Positions 1-11,861 of a stretch of DNA of 64,000 nt are shown here, in pieces. The stretch spans positions 1,651,563 through 1,715,562 of the forward strand of contig CM029381.1 in NCBI GenBank assembly GCA_017165825.1, given 5' to 3'. Source of the DNA: Hepsetus odoe. Its lineage: Eukaryota > Chordata > Actinopteri > Characiformes > Hepsetidae. The notes below the pieces were generated by a model that worked only from the letters and a program-made list of their open reading frames with translations, made no database searches and was not told the DNA's origin. The translations under genes and the position numbers were made by a program. Positions within the stretch are counted from its first letter, which is position 1; each line of letters opens with the position of its first letter.

Positions 1-4
1 TCAG

Positions 5-558
5 GTGTGTGTGTTGGCTCTGCATCTGTCTAAAGAGCTGTGCCGGGCCGATGAGGACGGCGAGCAGTGGCTGCAGGTGATGAGGAAGTTGCCAGTTCTG
101 CCCTCCGTTCTCAGTGCTCTGGAACTGAGTCTGCGCTCCAAACAGAACCTTTACTTCACAGAGGCCGCGCTGCATTTACTGCTCACGCTGGCGAGAACCC
201 CACAGGTACATGGACATGCACACACTGCGCATACAGCTTCACAGCAGCAAGGAATTCTTCCTAAGGGGGCACGGAGTCCTGATCCTGGAGTTTCAGACTC
301 TCCTGAAGGCCTTTGTTTTCTGGATCAGGATTGTTATGCAGGGTCAGGATTGGGGACACCAGCATGTACACTTCACTTGTTCCCTTTTTCTTCACACTAA
401 ACTCTGCCTTCACCAAATCCTGGTTGTGTTTTTCCTGCGCTGTAGGGAGCAGCAGCTGTAGCGGGTGCTGGAGTGATTCAGAGCATCTGCCTCCCTCTTC
501 TCAGTGTGTATGAAGGTCCAGCAAATGGAGCCCCCCAGGTACACTGTCCCTCACTACT

Positions 559-594
<36 letters not shown>

Positions 595-2411
595 CCAGCG
601 TTTGCAGCCTTCCTCCTGCCGCTGGAGGACACTGCCTGTATGGCAGTCCTGTAGTGTAGGGTGATACTGGATGCTTTTCCTTCCGGTTTTAAATACAGAG
701 AGACACTGACTCAGATGCAGGTTGGGTTCAAAATGCATCAGTAACGTGTCAGTATCCGAATTAATGTCTGGCACCATTTCACTTCTCATGTCCCCTCAGT
801 CTGGACTCTGCCCTGTCTCTCTTTCAGGCATTCTCCCGGAAACCTCTCGACGCCCCCTGCTGGCCGGGCGTGTATCGCCTCTGTCTGTCTTTGATGGAGA
901 GTCTGCTCAAGACACTGCGCTACAACTTCATCAACGAGGCTCTCGACTTTGTAGGAGTTCACCAGGAGCGGATTCTTCAGGTAGGACAGTGGGTTCGTGT
1001 TAGTGACCGGGAGGTTCAATAGGTCCACTCTCGGTTCCGGTTTTAAAATCTGACCGGCTGTGCCACCTTAAGAGGAACTGTGCAGGATGCACAAGATGGG
1101 CTGTGGGGGGGAAAAAAACAAGCATTCAGATCAGTTTGATGAATACAGTGAGACCGAAGCTTCTATGCACTTGTATCAATTTTGACTGTTGATGCATTAA
1201 ATGTTTTAGTAAAGCAACCTGACATCTCTTGACGTGTGTGTGTGTGTGTGTGCGCGCGTGCCAGTGTCTGAGTGCAGTGCGAACCGTTCAGTCTTTAGCG
1301 TGTCTGGATGAAGCAGACCACACAGTGGGCTTCCTGCTGCAGCTCTCCAGCTTCTGCAAGGAGTGGCAGTTCCACCTCCCACAGTTGCTCCGAGATGTGC
1401 AGGTACACACACACACACATAACAAGATGTAAGTCTTCTCACCTGTACAGCATAGATCCATGTGTTTACACACTTACCTGTTAAAGATTTACAGTGAATG
1501 ACGTGTGTTTTTTGCAGGTGAATCTGTGTTACCTGTGTCAGACATGTACATACCTCCTCCACAGCAAGAAAATGTTACATCACTACCTCCAGGTACACAC
1601 ACACACCCCCCCTTGTTACAATTACTACTGAGTATCAAACACGCCGTGCACTACTAGCAGCACTGCTCCCACACACTCCATGAGCTGCCTCTAAATTGCG
1701 ATTTCTGAAGAGTGAAAGAATCCAACAAAAATTTCTCCAATCGCGTCACAGGCAAAGAACGGGGACGCGCTACCTCAGGGGTCCCGTCCACAGCGGGTTC
1801 TTCAGCCCACCACCAAAGAGCCCCTGGGTGGAGAGCGAGAGGAGGCAGAATCTAAAGCTCTGCAGGCGGTGCAGTGCAGCCTTCTGAAGATTCTCAGCAA
1901 AACGCTGGCGACGTTGCAGCACTTTACACCAGACTGCTGCCAGATACTGCTAGACCAGGTACAAAACCACCTCGCAGCTTTTATACACACACAGCTGAAT
2001 CCTTTTACACCCAGAGATCATTCAGTGACAAAGTCTGCTCTAATTCACCTCCTAATGAAAGTGAAAGTGAAAAAAAGTGAAAGTGACAACCCTTGTCATT
2101 GCGAGGTCACGGCACAGCACACATGAACCACAACGAAATTGGACCTCTGCATTTAACCCATGCACACTCAAACCCGTGCAGCAGTGGGCAGCTATTGAAA
2201 GCGCCCGGGGAGCAGTGATGGGGACGGTACCTTGCTCAAGGGTACCTCAGGGCAACCTATTGGGAAGGGGTTTGAACCCCTGATCCTCCGATCATGCGGC
2301 TAACGCCCTAACCGCTAGGCCACCGCTGCCCACTGCAATTGCCTAATGCAATGACAAAGTGACATGTGTAAAAATCACACATTGGTTTCACAACAAAAAA
2401 TACATTTTGGT

Positions 2412-2457
<46 letters not shown>

Positions 2458-2594
2458 TAGTCTATGGACCTTGCAGAGTACAGGACTCTGTTTGTGCTGA
2501 GTTTCACCACTCCTGCCTTTGACTCTGATGTTGCTCCATCCTTTGGAACGTTGTTGGCCACCATTAATGTGGCACTGAGCATGCTGGGAGAGGT

Positions 2595-2635
<41 letters not shown>

Positions 2636-3334
2636 ATATTTTTAGACTGTATTAGATGTATTTAAGCTCTATAAGAGAATAAAGTTGAGACTCTGTTTTT
2701 TCTGTTATTTATTCTTTTCTTTAATATATCATTGTATGGTTTGCACAATTCTTAAACTTTTTTTTTTAAATGCTTCTTCCTCAGATTGAGAAGAAAAAAG
2801 AACCAGCAGTCTCCTCTGAGGAAACACAAGCATTGAAGTGAGAGAGCTTCAAACTTACATGATTGGACAAAGCTCGCTCTGGTGTGTCACTTCAATCCCT
2901 GCTTCTGTGTTTTTGTTTTGTTTTTTTTCAGGTCCTTGCTGATGTTTTCTATGGAGAACTGTTTTTATGTGCTGATCTCTCAGGCTATGCGCTGTCTGAA
3001 GGATCCAGCCGTTGTGCCCCGAGACAAACAGAGGATCAAACAGGAGCTCAGCTCTGAACTGGTGAGTCACCTGCCCCGCCCCGCCCCGCCCCATCATCTT
3101 CTCGTTACTGATCAGACTCATATACAGGAAAAATGACCTGGCCTTCTCTTCCAGAGCACGTTGTTGACGACGCTGTTCCGGTTTTTCCGGCGAGGATCCC
3201 CCTCCTCTCCAGCCAGTGGGCTGCTGCCCTCCCCCCAGACGAAACCCACCACTCCAGGGGCGAAGGTCACACAGGAGGGCCAGGAACCCTTCATCCAACT
3301 GGTACAGGCGTTCGTGCGACACGTCCAGCGCTAG
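5..3334 (+). CDS. nup188: Nucleoporin NUP188, C-terminal part (last ten exons)
   Basis: NUP188 is a large alpha-solenoid scaffold protein of the nuclear-pore inner ring, where it pairs with NUP93. Ten exons join in one frame: 5-205, 446-538, 828-980, 1265-1402, 1518-1592, 1752-1958, 2461-2592, 2785-2837, 2932-3061 and 3155-3334 (TAG at 3332). All use GT-AG junctions and together give 453 residues plus stop. Recognisable NUP188 stretches include GAGVIQSICLPLLSVYEG, LLKTLRYNF, FVGVHQERILQ, HFTPDCCQILLDQ, SFGTLLATINVAL and the end LVQAFVRHVQR. Exon 2785-2837 ends in two bases of a Lys codon completed by the first G at 2932; all other junctions are phase 0. The window begins at an acceptor (tcag at 1-4), so upstream exons are missing. 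A SINE and GT microsatellites lie in the intron 1959-2460. Identity rests on recalled family sequence and is very likely. Confidence 0.93.
2060..2331 (-). mobile_element. tRNA-derived SINE, family 1, near full length
   Basis: On the minus strand this element starts with a tRNA-like head (GGGCAGCGGTGGCCTAGCGG), followed by a B-box-like segment ending in GGTTCAAACCCC. It then has the constant body (TTGCCCTGAGGTACCCTTGA and a 'CATCACTGCTCCC' block) and a tail rich in CACTTTCACTTT. About a dozen copies share this structure in the window. It sits antisense in the nup188 intron between exons 1752-1958 and 2461-2592. Confidence 0.8.
2412..2634. repeat. Two GT microsatellites flanking a nup188 exon
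   Basis: A GT run at about 2412-2454 ends a few bases before the acceptor of exon 2461-2592. A second GT run (about 2597-2632) begins within five bases of that exon's donor, so the exon is framed by dinucleotide repeats on both sides. Confidence 0.9.
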
Positions 3335-4515
3335 GGGCTCACGTTCACCCGTTCGGCGCAGACTTGCACACCTGTTACTGCTCCTTTTCAAAACGGCTGC
3401 TGAGAAATTTGAAGGACCTACATTCATTCCAGCGCGTGACGTCTGCACTCGTTCCAGTCGGAGTCAATCAGGGAGGTGTAGCTCCGTCAGGGAGCGCTTT
3501 TAGGTTACATCCACTTCTGTCTTTCTTCTCTTGTGGTGCCAAAGTTGAACTTGACGTTCACGTCTAACCCTGCAGCAGTTCTGTAACACAGAAAGACATC
3601 AGTGTTCGTCTGCAGGTGTTTTTAGGAAGACTGAACTTTTACATGGACGTTTCAGTTCCACTGTCTGAAGGGCTTGTCAGCACAATATGTAAATAAACTT
3701 GAGGATCTTCTTTGGTCCACGAGTCTGCTGTTTTAGTTTCTCAACCTGCTCACATGAGTGCTCTCCCTGCGTTTAACAAATACACACAGCTGACCTGTCC
3801 CTGCTGGGACGTGTAAAACTTCACCCCACCATCGGGGATGGACTAAAACGGACGACGGTGACCTCCTCCCTGTCGTTCACTGACAGATACTTTCAGAACA
3901 TCCTTCACTGTGAACAGAGGAACAGAAACCTGACGTTCTGTTAACCTGACGAACGAGGCTTTTAAAACCAGCTGAAGTGATGAAGGGAACGTGAAGAAGA
4001 GTTTTCTAATCGTGTCCTCATATAGGACTGGTTGAAGGCTCTTGTCGGAGGTTTAGTTGGGAATCGGGACGTGAAGCATGTCGTGTAAAATGTGAGGTGC
4101 AGCTGAAGGCGCCCCAGGCCTGGTTTTACAGGCCGTTTTCTGAGCTCTGCGCCGTCCCAGCACGGCCTCGCACGACTTCCAGCTCCAAACAGCTGAACTT
4201 CTGTCCTTCACTTCAGCTTTCACCGCCCAAACGGGCCCTTTCTGACGTTCCGGTCCGGGTTTAGTGATGCCTAATGTTGCCTAATAATGCCGCTCTGCCA
4301 AATTTCCCAACACTCTCGGGATGTTTTGAGGTTGTAATATTCTGGAAACTCACTCTTTATTCAAATATCGTTGTTTTCCCTTAATATCATACGTTTCACT
4401 GATCTCATGGTTTCCAGTTAATTTATCAGTGCTTTGGAACAAATCCTTTGTCTTTGTTTATTCTTTAGAAATTAAGTCTTGTTATGGTCCAAAATAAAAG
4501 CTTTTTTATTTCTTG
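3335..4515 (+). other. nup188: nup188 3' UTR with two poly(A) signals
   Basis: This non-coding stretch follows the nup188 stop. AATAAA occurs at 3692-3697, about 360 nt after the stop, and again at 4493-4498, so short and long 3' UTR forms are plausible. Another AATAAA at 4651 lies in sequence I cannot assign. Which site is used cannot be told from sequence alone. Confidence 0.55.
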
Positions 4516-7003
4516 ACCTGTAAAGTGGCCTGTTGGAGATGTGTGGTTTCGTTCTGACAGTGACAAAATGCTTTTTCTGGAACGTTTACTAGCAGGAGAA
4601 GTGAAAAAGGAAGGGGGGAAAAAAATAAATGCAACACCTTTCTTTTTTACAATAAAGGTGTGTGTGAGATGGTCTCTGGCTAGGACTGCGGTGCTGAAGG
4701 AAATAAAGTCGAGTGTGTTTTACCATCGGGGAGGCAGGAGGGGCTCGTGGATCAGTGTTTTGGGAAAGACTCCAGCCTGACGCCACAGTTCAAGGTCAAC
4801 TTTGCGCTTTATTTAAGAGGAACCTGCTGCTTTCAGTTGTGCTGATGTATTTTCCAGCGATTTCAGGTACAAAAAAGGTGCATTTTTAGAAAAAACCTTA
4901 AATTTTCACAGCTCAGTGGGAAAAATGCTAATTACACAAATTCTTTTAGGAAACAAAAGGTTTTTTTTTTTTAACTGAAACTCTTTGGACTGTCCTGTGG
5001 TGCTTTACAATCCATTAAAGTCCAGATCAGGTCAGATGTCTACCTTGTGCTTTGAGGCTGTAGTCCTGCCTTCGTGTGTGTTTGTGGACACTTCTGTGTC
5101 TGAAATTTTCATGCAAGCACACTTAAAGCGTTTGTGGTGTGAGGGACACGTTCAGAAGCCCTCAGCTTGGTCACTTTGGATAAAAATGGTGCCAAATGCC
5201 CAGCTCACAGTAGTGAAGAACCTGTATTAGCTTCTCCAGACATCGGGGTTCGGGCGGCAGTAAAACAGGCTCTTGTGATAACAGCAGGAGAAAAGGCAGG
5301 TGAGCACCATGTTCCCCGTTTGTCTTAATGTTGTTTACGGTGAAACCAGTGGGTAAATGGAGAGGATTTGTCAGGATTAGACGGTCACATGTAAAGTATG
5401 TGTGTTCAGAGCGAGACTGTGAGGAGGGACGTCTTCTGTTCTTCATGTGTCTAGAAGAAAAGAAATGGATTAAACGCAGTGTGTTGGAAACACTAGGGTT
5501 GAATGTTCTGCTGAAACACTAATCATTGAGGACCGTCTCTGTTTTATAGCAGTATGAAGAGGGCAAATCCATGAACAGGGGAGTCTAGAAGGCGATTCTT
5601 CCCAACAAAGTCTTAACTGCTCATTTGCATATTAAATAAGCACTGACCAATCACATGCAGCCAAAGTTCACAAGCCTTTAAAAAGAGACTTGATTAGTGT
5701 TCTTCATCGCAGTGATTTGAAAAATAGCTTGACGTTCAAGTCTTTTTCCACCGTAGACGAGAACAGAAGCATGGCAGTGTAAGTCCTAACAGCAGAGAAA
5801 AAAAAGAAACCGTTTAAATTCTCTTTTTCAGCTCTCTAATTAGTGGACAGCTGTTCTGGCTTTTCAAGCATTAACTTTACACGTTTGGGTGGAGATCAGG
5901 TCTTTTAAGACTTCATTCACAGCCGCAGAGACGCGATAAGACAAACCGAACCTGTTGCTGAATCTTTGAGCAGCAGATCTTAATGACATTGATGGAGATC
6001 TTGGACCAATAAGGGAAGGTCCTGAGGATGAAACTGAGGTCAAAGTGGTTCTAGTTGGTTTATAAAGTTCAAGCATCACTCTGAGCTGATGAATCTCATA
6101 TTTTATTATCAAGCTCAGTAAACCAGCTGACACATCCACACTTCAGAACATTTCTAAAACAGAAGAACATTTCTAGCCTCTTCAGTAGAGCAGCACCACT
6201 CGGTTATGGGTTTTCACACTGCTAGCAACTAGACATGTATTACCAACAACACTTCCACTCAGTTTTTTCTTTGACGTCTCTCACTGAGAACTGGAGTCAG
6301 TATACCTGCCCCCCCGGTACTCCAGAGAGAGGAACACCGGGGGTTATGGAGCCAGAAGCAAGATTTGGTTCCACCAGGGGACCCTAAATATTTCACTGAG
6401 CACACGTTGAAGTAAAGCCCTCACAACTTTTCACTCTCACCCTCCTTCCTACTCTCTTCATCTTCCAGTACAACCCAACACTCTACCACTGAGCCACCTG
6501 ACCCCACCCTTTCTTTTTGGAATTTGGAATCTTTTACACTGAGAGACATCCATCAGTCAGGACCTCTCTTTTTCCATCATGCAACTTTTCTTTTATTCCA
6601 AGTCCCTGTTTTGAAGACACTTAGAGCAGATACATCCTCCTCACATGATCCTCCTTCGAATGGCACATGATTAAAGGAGCTCTTTTCTTAAAAGTCAGCT
6701 CCTCTCTCTGATGCAAAGTTTCCACCTTCCACCACACCTGGTGTTCAAGATGTTCAAGGTGTCCATCCTCAGTCCTTCTCCAACAGGAGATTCCACTTCA
6801 AGCTGCTCCTTTAACTGAGTGGATGGATGTGTTACTGAGGAGAGGAAAGCTGGAGGAAAGTTCATTAAAGCTCTGCTTTAACTGCATGAGAGCAGCTCTG
6901 TACTGATACACAATGCAGATTAAAAACAGATTTTAATGAACCTGGATCTCAAAAATGGTTAAATTATCAGTTTTTATGGGAAAAAAAAGACTGCCAAGCA
7001 GTG
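4516..7003. other. Intergenic DNA, no gene recognised
   Basis: I found no exon with recognisable protein similarity. Short open frames (for example the minus-strand 91-codon frame at 5864-6139 and that at 5171-5446) have no recognisable product. A poorly conserved tRNA-like SINE relic is noted separately at 6370-6512. Confidence 0.6.
6370..6512 (-). mobile_element. Possible degenerate tRNA-like SINE relic
   Basis: Read on the minus strand, about 6505-6470 gives GGTGGCTCAGTGGTAGAGTG, which resembles a tRNA A-box region. No clean B box follows at the usual distance, so this may be an old SINE head or chance. Confidence 0.25.
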
Positions 7004-8219
7004 ATGGGAGAGTGTAGCTAAATGGCATAGGATGGTGGTCTGTAGGATGACCTTGGAGGTCAAGAAGAAGAGGAAAGTGAGGACAGAGTCGAGGATCAAG
7101 TGGTGGAAGCTGAAGGAGGAAGAATGCAAGGTGGAATTCAGGCAGGAGTTAACACGGGCACTGGGAGGTGTTGAAGAGCTACTGTAGGGAAACTACTGCA
7201 GAAGTGATCAGGTGGCTAGAAATGTACTTGGTGTGACATCTGGAAGGAAGAAGGAGGATAAGGAAACCTGGTGGTGGAACCAAGAAGTCCAGGAGTGTAT
7301 TCAAAAGAAGAGGGAGGCGAAGAAGACATGGGACAGTCAGAGAGATGAAGGAAGTAGACAGATGTACAAGGAGATGAACCGCAGGGCGAAGAAAGCAGTG
7401 GTGAAGGCCAAAGATAAGGTGTTTGCTGAATTGTATGAGAGGTTGGACAGTAAAGAGGGAGAAAAGGACCTTTTCCGATTGGCGAGACAGATCTGGGAAA
7501 GATGTGCAGCAGGTCAGGGCGAGATAGAGATGGAAACGTACTCACAGGTGAACAGAGCGTGTTGAGCAGATGGAAGGAATACTTTGAGAGGCTGATGAAT
7601 GAAGAAAACGAGAGAGAGAGAAGATTGGATGATGTGAGGATAGCGAACCAGGAAGTGCAGCAAATAAGCAAGATGGAGGTAAGGGCAGCGATGAAGAGGA
7701 TGAACAATGAAAAGGCTGTTTGACTGGATGACATACCAGTGGAAGCACGGAGGTGGCAGTGGAGTTTCTGACCAGATTGTTTAACACAATCTTGGAAAGT
7801 GAGAGGAGCCTGAGGAGAGGAGACGATGTGTACTGGTACCGATTTTCAAAAAAAGGGTTTTATGCTGAGAAAGAACACCACAGATGCAATGTTTGCTCTG
7901 AGGGTGTTGATGGAGAAGTACAGAGAAGGTCAGAAGGAGCTGCATTGTACCTTTGTGGAGAAAGCATATCACAGGGTGCCTAGAGAGGAGTTGTGGTTTT
8001 GTATGAGGAATCATCCAGGCTCAGCACTGAGCCCATTCTTGTTTGTAATAGTAATGGACAGGTTGATGGATGAGGTTAGACAGGAGTCTCCGTGGACGAT
8101 GAAATTTGCTGAGGATATTGTGATCTGCAGTGAGAGTAGGGAGCAGCTTGAGGAGAACCTGGAGAGATGGAGATCTGCTCTAGTGAGGAGAGGAATGTGT
8201 GAGTAGGTCAAAGACATAA
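7004..8219 (+). mobile_element. RTE-clade LINE fragment, degenerate
   Basis: The stretch is closely similar to about 15446-16855 of the longer LINE copy, with several internal deletions. It carries the linker downstream of the endonuclease (frame 7212-7565, with WWWNQEVQECIQKKREAKK), the N-terminal reverse transcriptase region (7502-7723) and a finger/palm remnant (7826-8206). The catalytic FADD motif reads as FAED-like (KFAEDIVICSESREQ). Frames are broken several times, so it is dead. It stops exactly where the Tc1 element begins at 8222. Confidence 0.85.
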
Positions 8220-8221
8220 TA

Positions 8222-9540
8222 CAGCTGAGGCCAAAATTATTAGCCCCCCTTATGAAATTAGACAACACTCTTGATTTCTCCATGAAAATGACCATTAACA
8301 ACAAGTGTTTTTTCTTTTGGAAACAAATACACTATAAAAACAATGTCCACCAAGTTTAATTAGGATATTTTATTTACACCGAGTTGAAAGGGCAAAAATG
8401 AGACATCCAAAATTATTAGCCCCCTGGTCATTAATAGCCAATAGTGTACGCTTTCTGAGCCACAACTGACAACAATCTCTTAGAGTCTCTTAACAGTTCT
8501 TTACTAGGTTGACACAGGTCTCCTGAGGGATTTTGGCTCATTCTTCCATTGCAAATTGTTCTAGCTGATCCAAACTGTATAGTTTCCAAGCATGGAGATT
8601 CACTTTGAGCCCCCGCCACAGATTCTCAATAGGATTGAGGTCTGGGCTCTGTGCGGGCCACTCCAGGATCTTGGTTTTGATGTCCTTGAGGAACTGTTGG
8701 ACTAATTTCGATGTATGCTTTGGGTCATTGTCTTGTTGGAAAACCCAGCAACGACCTAAGTCTAGACTACGAGCAGATTTCTGCATATTCTCCCTCAAAA
8801 TGTCAACATCATTTTCTTTTTTCAAGATGCCATGCACCTGAATAAGGCTCCCTGTGCCTACAGCATGATGCTCCCACCACCATGTTTAACTGTGGGAACT
8901 GTGTTCCTAGGGTCGAAGGCCTCTCCTTTTCTTCGCCAAACATAAGCAACATCCATGTGCCCAAACAGTTCCAGTTTAGTCTCATCAGACCAAAGCAAAT
9001 ACTTCCAAAACTCATCTTTACCTTTCAAACGTTCACGGGCGAACCTCAGTCGGGCTGTGATGCGCCTCTCTTTGAGTAAAGGGGTTCTTCTGGGACGATG
9101 GCCCTGAAGCCCACCACGATGAAGAGCCCTCACAACTGTGTTCCTTGAAACATCAACTCCAGAAGAGGTCAGCAACAATCATCTTGGCAGATGTCCGGGG
9201 CTCCTTGCTGACATCTCTGAATCTTTTCCTCTCCAGAGTTCTTGAAGTCTTGTGCTTACAGCCACGGCCAGGTTTGTTTCTTACAGAATTTGTCTCCTTG
9301 TACTCGGCAATGATGAACGTACAGCAGTTCTAGACACTGTGAATCACTTGGAAATGACAGTGTAGCCTTCCCTCCATCATGAGCCTCTACCATCTTCTTT
9401 CTGAGCTCTGAAGCCTGTTGACTGCAGGTGTTGTTAGGAAGCCAATTGACTGCACAGGTGTGGTTTCAAAGCTGATTGGTTCATTACTGTAGGTGTGTTT
9501 TAAATGCAAACATTCACATGGGGCTAATATTTTTGACCAC
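8222..9540 (-). mobile_element. Tc1-like DNA transposon, inactive
   Basis: The left end begins after a TA (8220-8221) with CAGCTGAGGCCAAAATTATT. The motif ccaaaattattagccccc is present at 8231-8248 and again at 8407-8424. This spacing of about 176 bp looks like the IR/DR arrangement (two direct repeats per inverted end) known from several fish Tc1 elements. The opposite end holds a decayed inverted copy (ggggctaatatttttgacc at 9520-9538). The element encodes a broken transposase on the minus strand. Confidence 0.85.
8430..9425 (-). pseudogene. Tc1-like transposase, frameshifted
   Basis: A DD34E transposase relic in at least two broken frames. The frame at 9178-8858 holds a DNA-binding segment with SRNTVVRALHRGGLQG, then WSDETKLELFGH containing the first catalytic Asp. 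The frame at 8837-8538 holds QQDNDPKHTS (second Asp) and SPDLNPIENLW (Glu). The N-terminal helix-turn-helix part continues to about 9420 in disrupted form. All three catalytic residues remain visible, but frameshifts between 8858 and 8837 and upstream of 9178 make it non-functional. Confidence 0.85.
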
Positions 9541-10336
9541 CCAAAAATATTATATATATATACTATATTTGATATAAAGCAAGCCTAGAAATGTTTTTTA
9601 TGTTACAAAATGTACCAAAAGCTACTAAATAGCACTGGTGAATGTTTGCTTTACAGGAAAGCTCTACAGGACAGTCCAAACAGTCCAAACAATGCAAATC
9701 CAAAACCAAACAATCCAATCAAGTCCAAATAGCCTCAAAAGTTTACTTAAGTAAACATTTACTGGACAGTTCTCAAATCTTCTCAGTTTTCATCCAAACA
9801 CAGTCAAATTGAGTGAAATGCTTGCCAGAGGAGTTTCAGATGATTTATTACATCTTTGTGAGGAAATGAATTTGGAAAGTTGCATCAAAATGGTTCCACC
9901 CAGAAGAGAAATGCTCACATTTCCAAAAATACACTTTTATTTTAATGAAAATCTTTGGGAAGTGCTATAGGAAAGCCCAGACACTCTATTCCCACTCAAA
10001 TTAAATAAAAATCTTATTTAGCATTTTTGTCCAATAATGACAAATAATGAATTTAATTTTGACACCTGACTCTTCTATCTAGTGGCAGTTGTCAGTGGTT
10101 ACAGAGAAGATGGACGTCTTTGCCACCTATGTTTGTGCTCGTAAAGGTCCTCAGGGGTCTTTTCATGAAACGTCAATGAGTGGGAGATTTTCTGGATCAC
10201 GTACAAGATCTTAACTACAACAATGATGCTTTCACTGTGTCGCTGCGTGACCCGCTTTCTCGAGATTCCGTTCCTAGACTGATGTCCTGACATTTTCCTT
10301 TAGCGTTCACTATGGATCAGAATTCATCGCATCGCC

Positions 10337-10445
10337 GCTGATTGCAGGCCATAGCAAAAAAGGCCAAAACGATGATGCTACCACCACCATGTTTCACTGG
10401 GATTCAGTGTTTTCTTCTCACCAAACAGAAACAGTAACTCCATTG
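10337..10445 (-). mobile_element. Small Tc1-like relic
   Basis: The run gatgctaccaccaccatgtt (10371-10390), followed by ttcactgg and a later 'caccaaacagaaacag' block, resembles the central part of Tc1 transposase genes read antisense. The remnant is short and has no visible ends. Confidence 0.3.
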
Positions 10446-10616
10446 ATAGAAAACACCTTTAATCTCACCTTCAGATGAACTGTTGTCTTCTGGTTTACAG
10501 CTGTGATGTTCACTCGTGTTCCTCAATAAAGAAGTGAAAGGGACTCTGTTATTGTGAACACACAGTGCACCACAACAAAAATCATGTTCTGTATTTAACA
10601 TACACAAACCATCCAG

Positions 10617-10715
10617 CAGGGACAGCCATATCCACCACCCGGGGAGCAGTGACAGGGAACAGTACCTCAAAGGAACCTCAGGTCTGGAATTTGAACCCAC
10701 ATCCTTACGACCGCT
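10617..10715 (-). mobile_element. SINE family 1 fragment
   Basis: The block ggggagcagtgacaggga followed by gtacctcaaaggaacctcag and an internal tttgaaccca matches the middle and B-box part of SINE family 1 in minus orientation. The tail is missing. Confidence 0.5.
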
Positions 10716-11861
10716 GCTGATGAAAGTACAATATTTCTGACTCATTTGTTCAGTTGCGTTCTGTTCATCTGTTTTCATCATTTCTGAGTGATAAAAGTGG
10801 TATTGATCGTGTTTATGCAGAGATGAAGCAAAAACCCATTCGCCCCTGTATATCGATACACACAAGCTTCTTGAGTGCTAACAGGTTATAGCTCAGAATA
10901 TTATAACGTGAACGTGGATTTAAATGAGAAACTTGAAAATGCATCTTTCTGATTTGCAGTGTGTGTTGCAAACTGCGAGCTGCACTTCAGAACAGGAAGT
11001 GGTTGGCTCTGTTAGAAAATTAATTGTCTGCAAATGCACCCCAAAGTGATGTCTCAGAGAGTTCACAGCAACCTCTTCCTGTGGGTTACTGCTCATCTTA
11101 ACGAACTGAAGGCAGGTCAAGCATACAAATGTGCCGAAACCTTCACTCAACCCACATTTTCTGAGTTGCTAAAAACGTGTAATAGTTAAAATTTAACACC
11201 ATCTCTTGATTTTTTGCTTGTGTTTTTGGTTTCTTTTGTGAATTTAAGTATTTAGCCAGTCATTTTACCAAGGTAGTTCATTCAATAGGTAGTTACACCT
11301 ATTGTTCTACTTGTCTCACAAGGAATGGGAACAAAATCCATTTAAAAAAATGATTTAAAAAGAAATGAGCTACCTGAGCTCTTCGACATCACCCAGTTTA
11401 TGGGTGGTGTTTGTGACCAGAGATGTTCCTAATATTATACACTCGTTAAAAGTGCAAAAATGAAGAGAAGGGAGCGTGTTCACATACTTTTGGTCACGAT
11501 GTGTTCTTGAGAAGTCAGGTCCCTGGAAAAGTAAAAAACAAAATGCTTTAAATTTAAATTGCAGTTATTCAAATGTTCAATGGCATGCAAAGCTCAAAAC
11601 ACTGAGGAGATTGTGCTCCTGCAGAAGTGTGTCATGATACCATCAAAAGATAAAGAGCATCTCCTGAGGAGCTCATTCTGTGTGATGTTGAAATTTAGAT
11701 TACAGCGATGTAAACGTCCCGCTGCTGGTGCTCACACGGCTTCCTGTTTGTTTTCCTTTCTCGCTGAAGGCATTGTTTTTTTTTTCTGTTCATGCTGTTG
11801 CCCAAGGTGATCTGCAGATTCAGACTGGGTTCCTCTGCTGTCAGATGCTGTCAGGTTACAA
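10716..11861. other. Intergenic DNA upstream of the CALHM-like gene
   Basis: No exon or repeat family was recognised. The interval should hold the promoter of the CALHM-like gene at 11862, but I see no confident TATA box or other core element. Confidence 0.4.

Noticed and set aside
5864..6139. A 91-codon minus-strand frame in the gap after nup188
   Set aside because: No recognisable similarity, no splice or promoter support, and a length within chance expectation.
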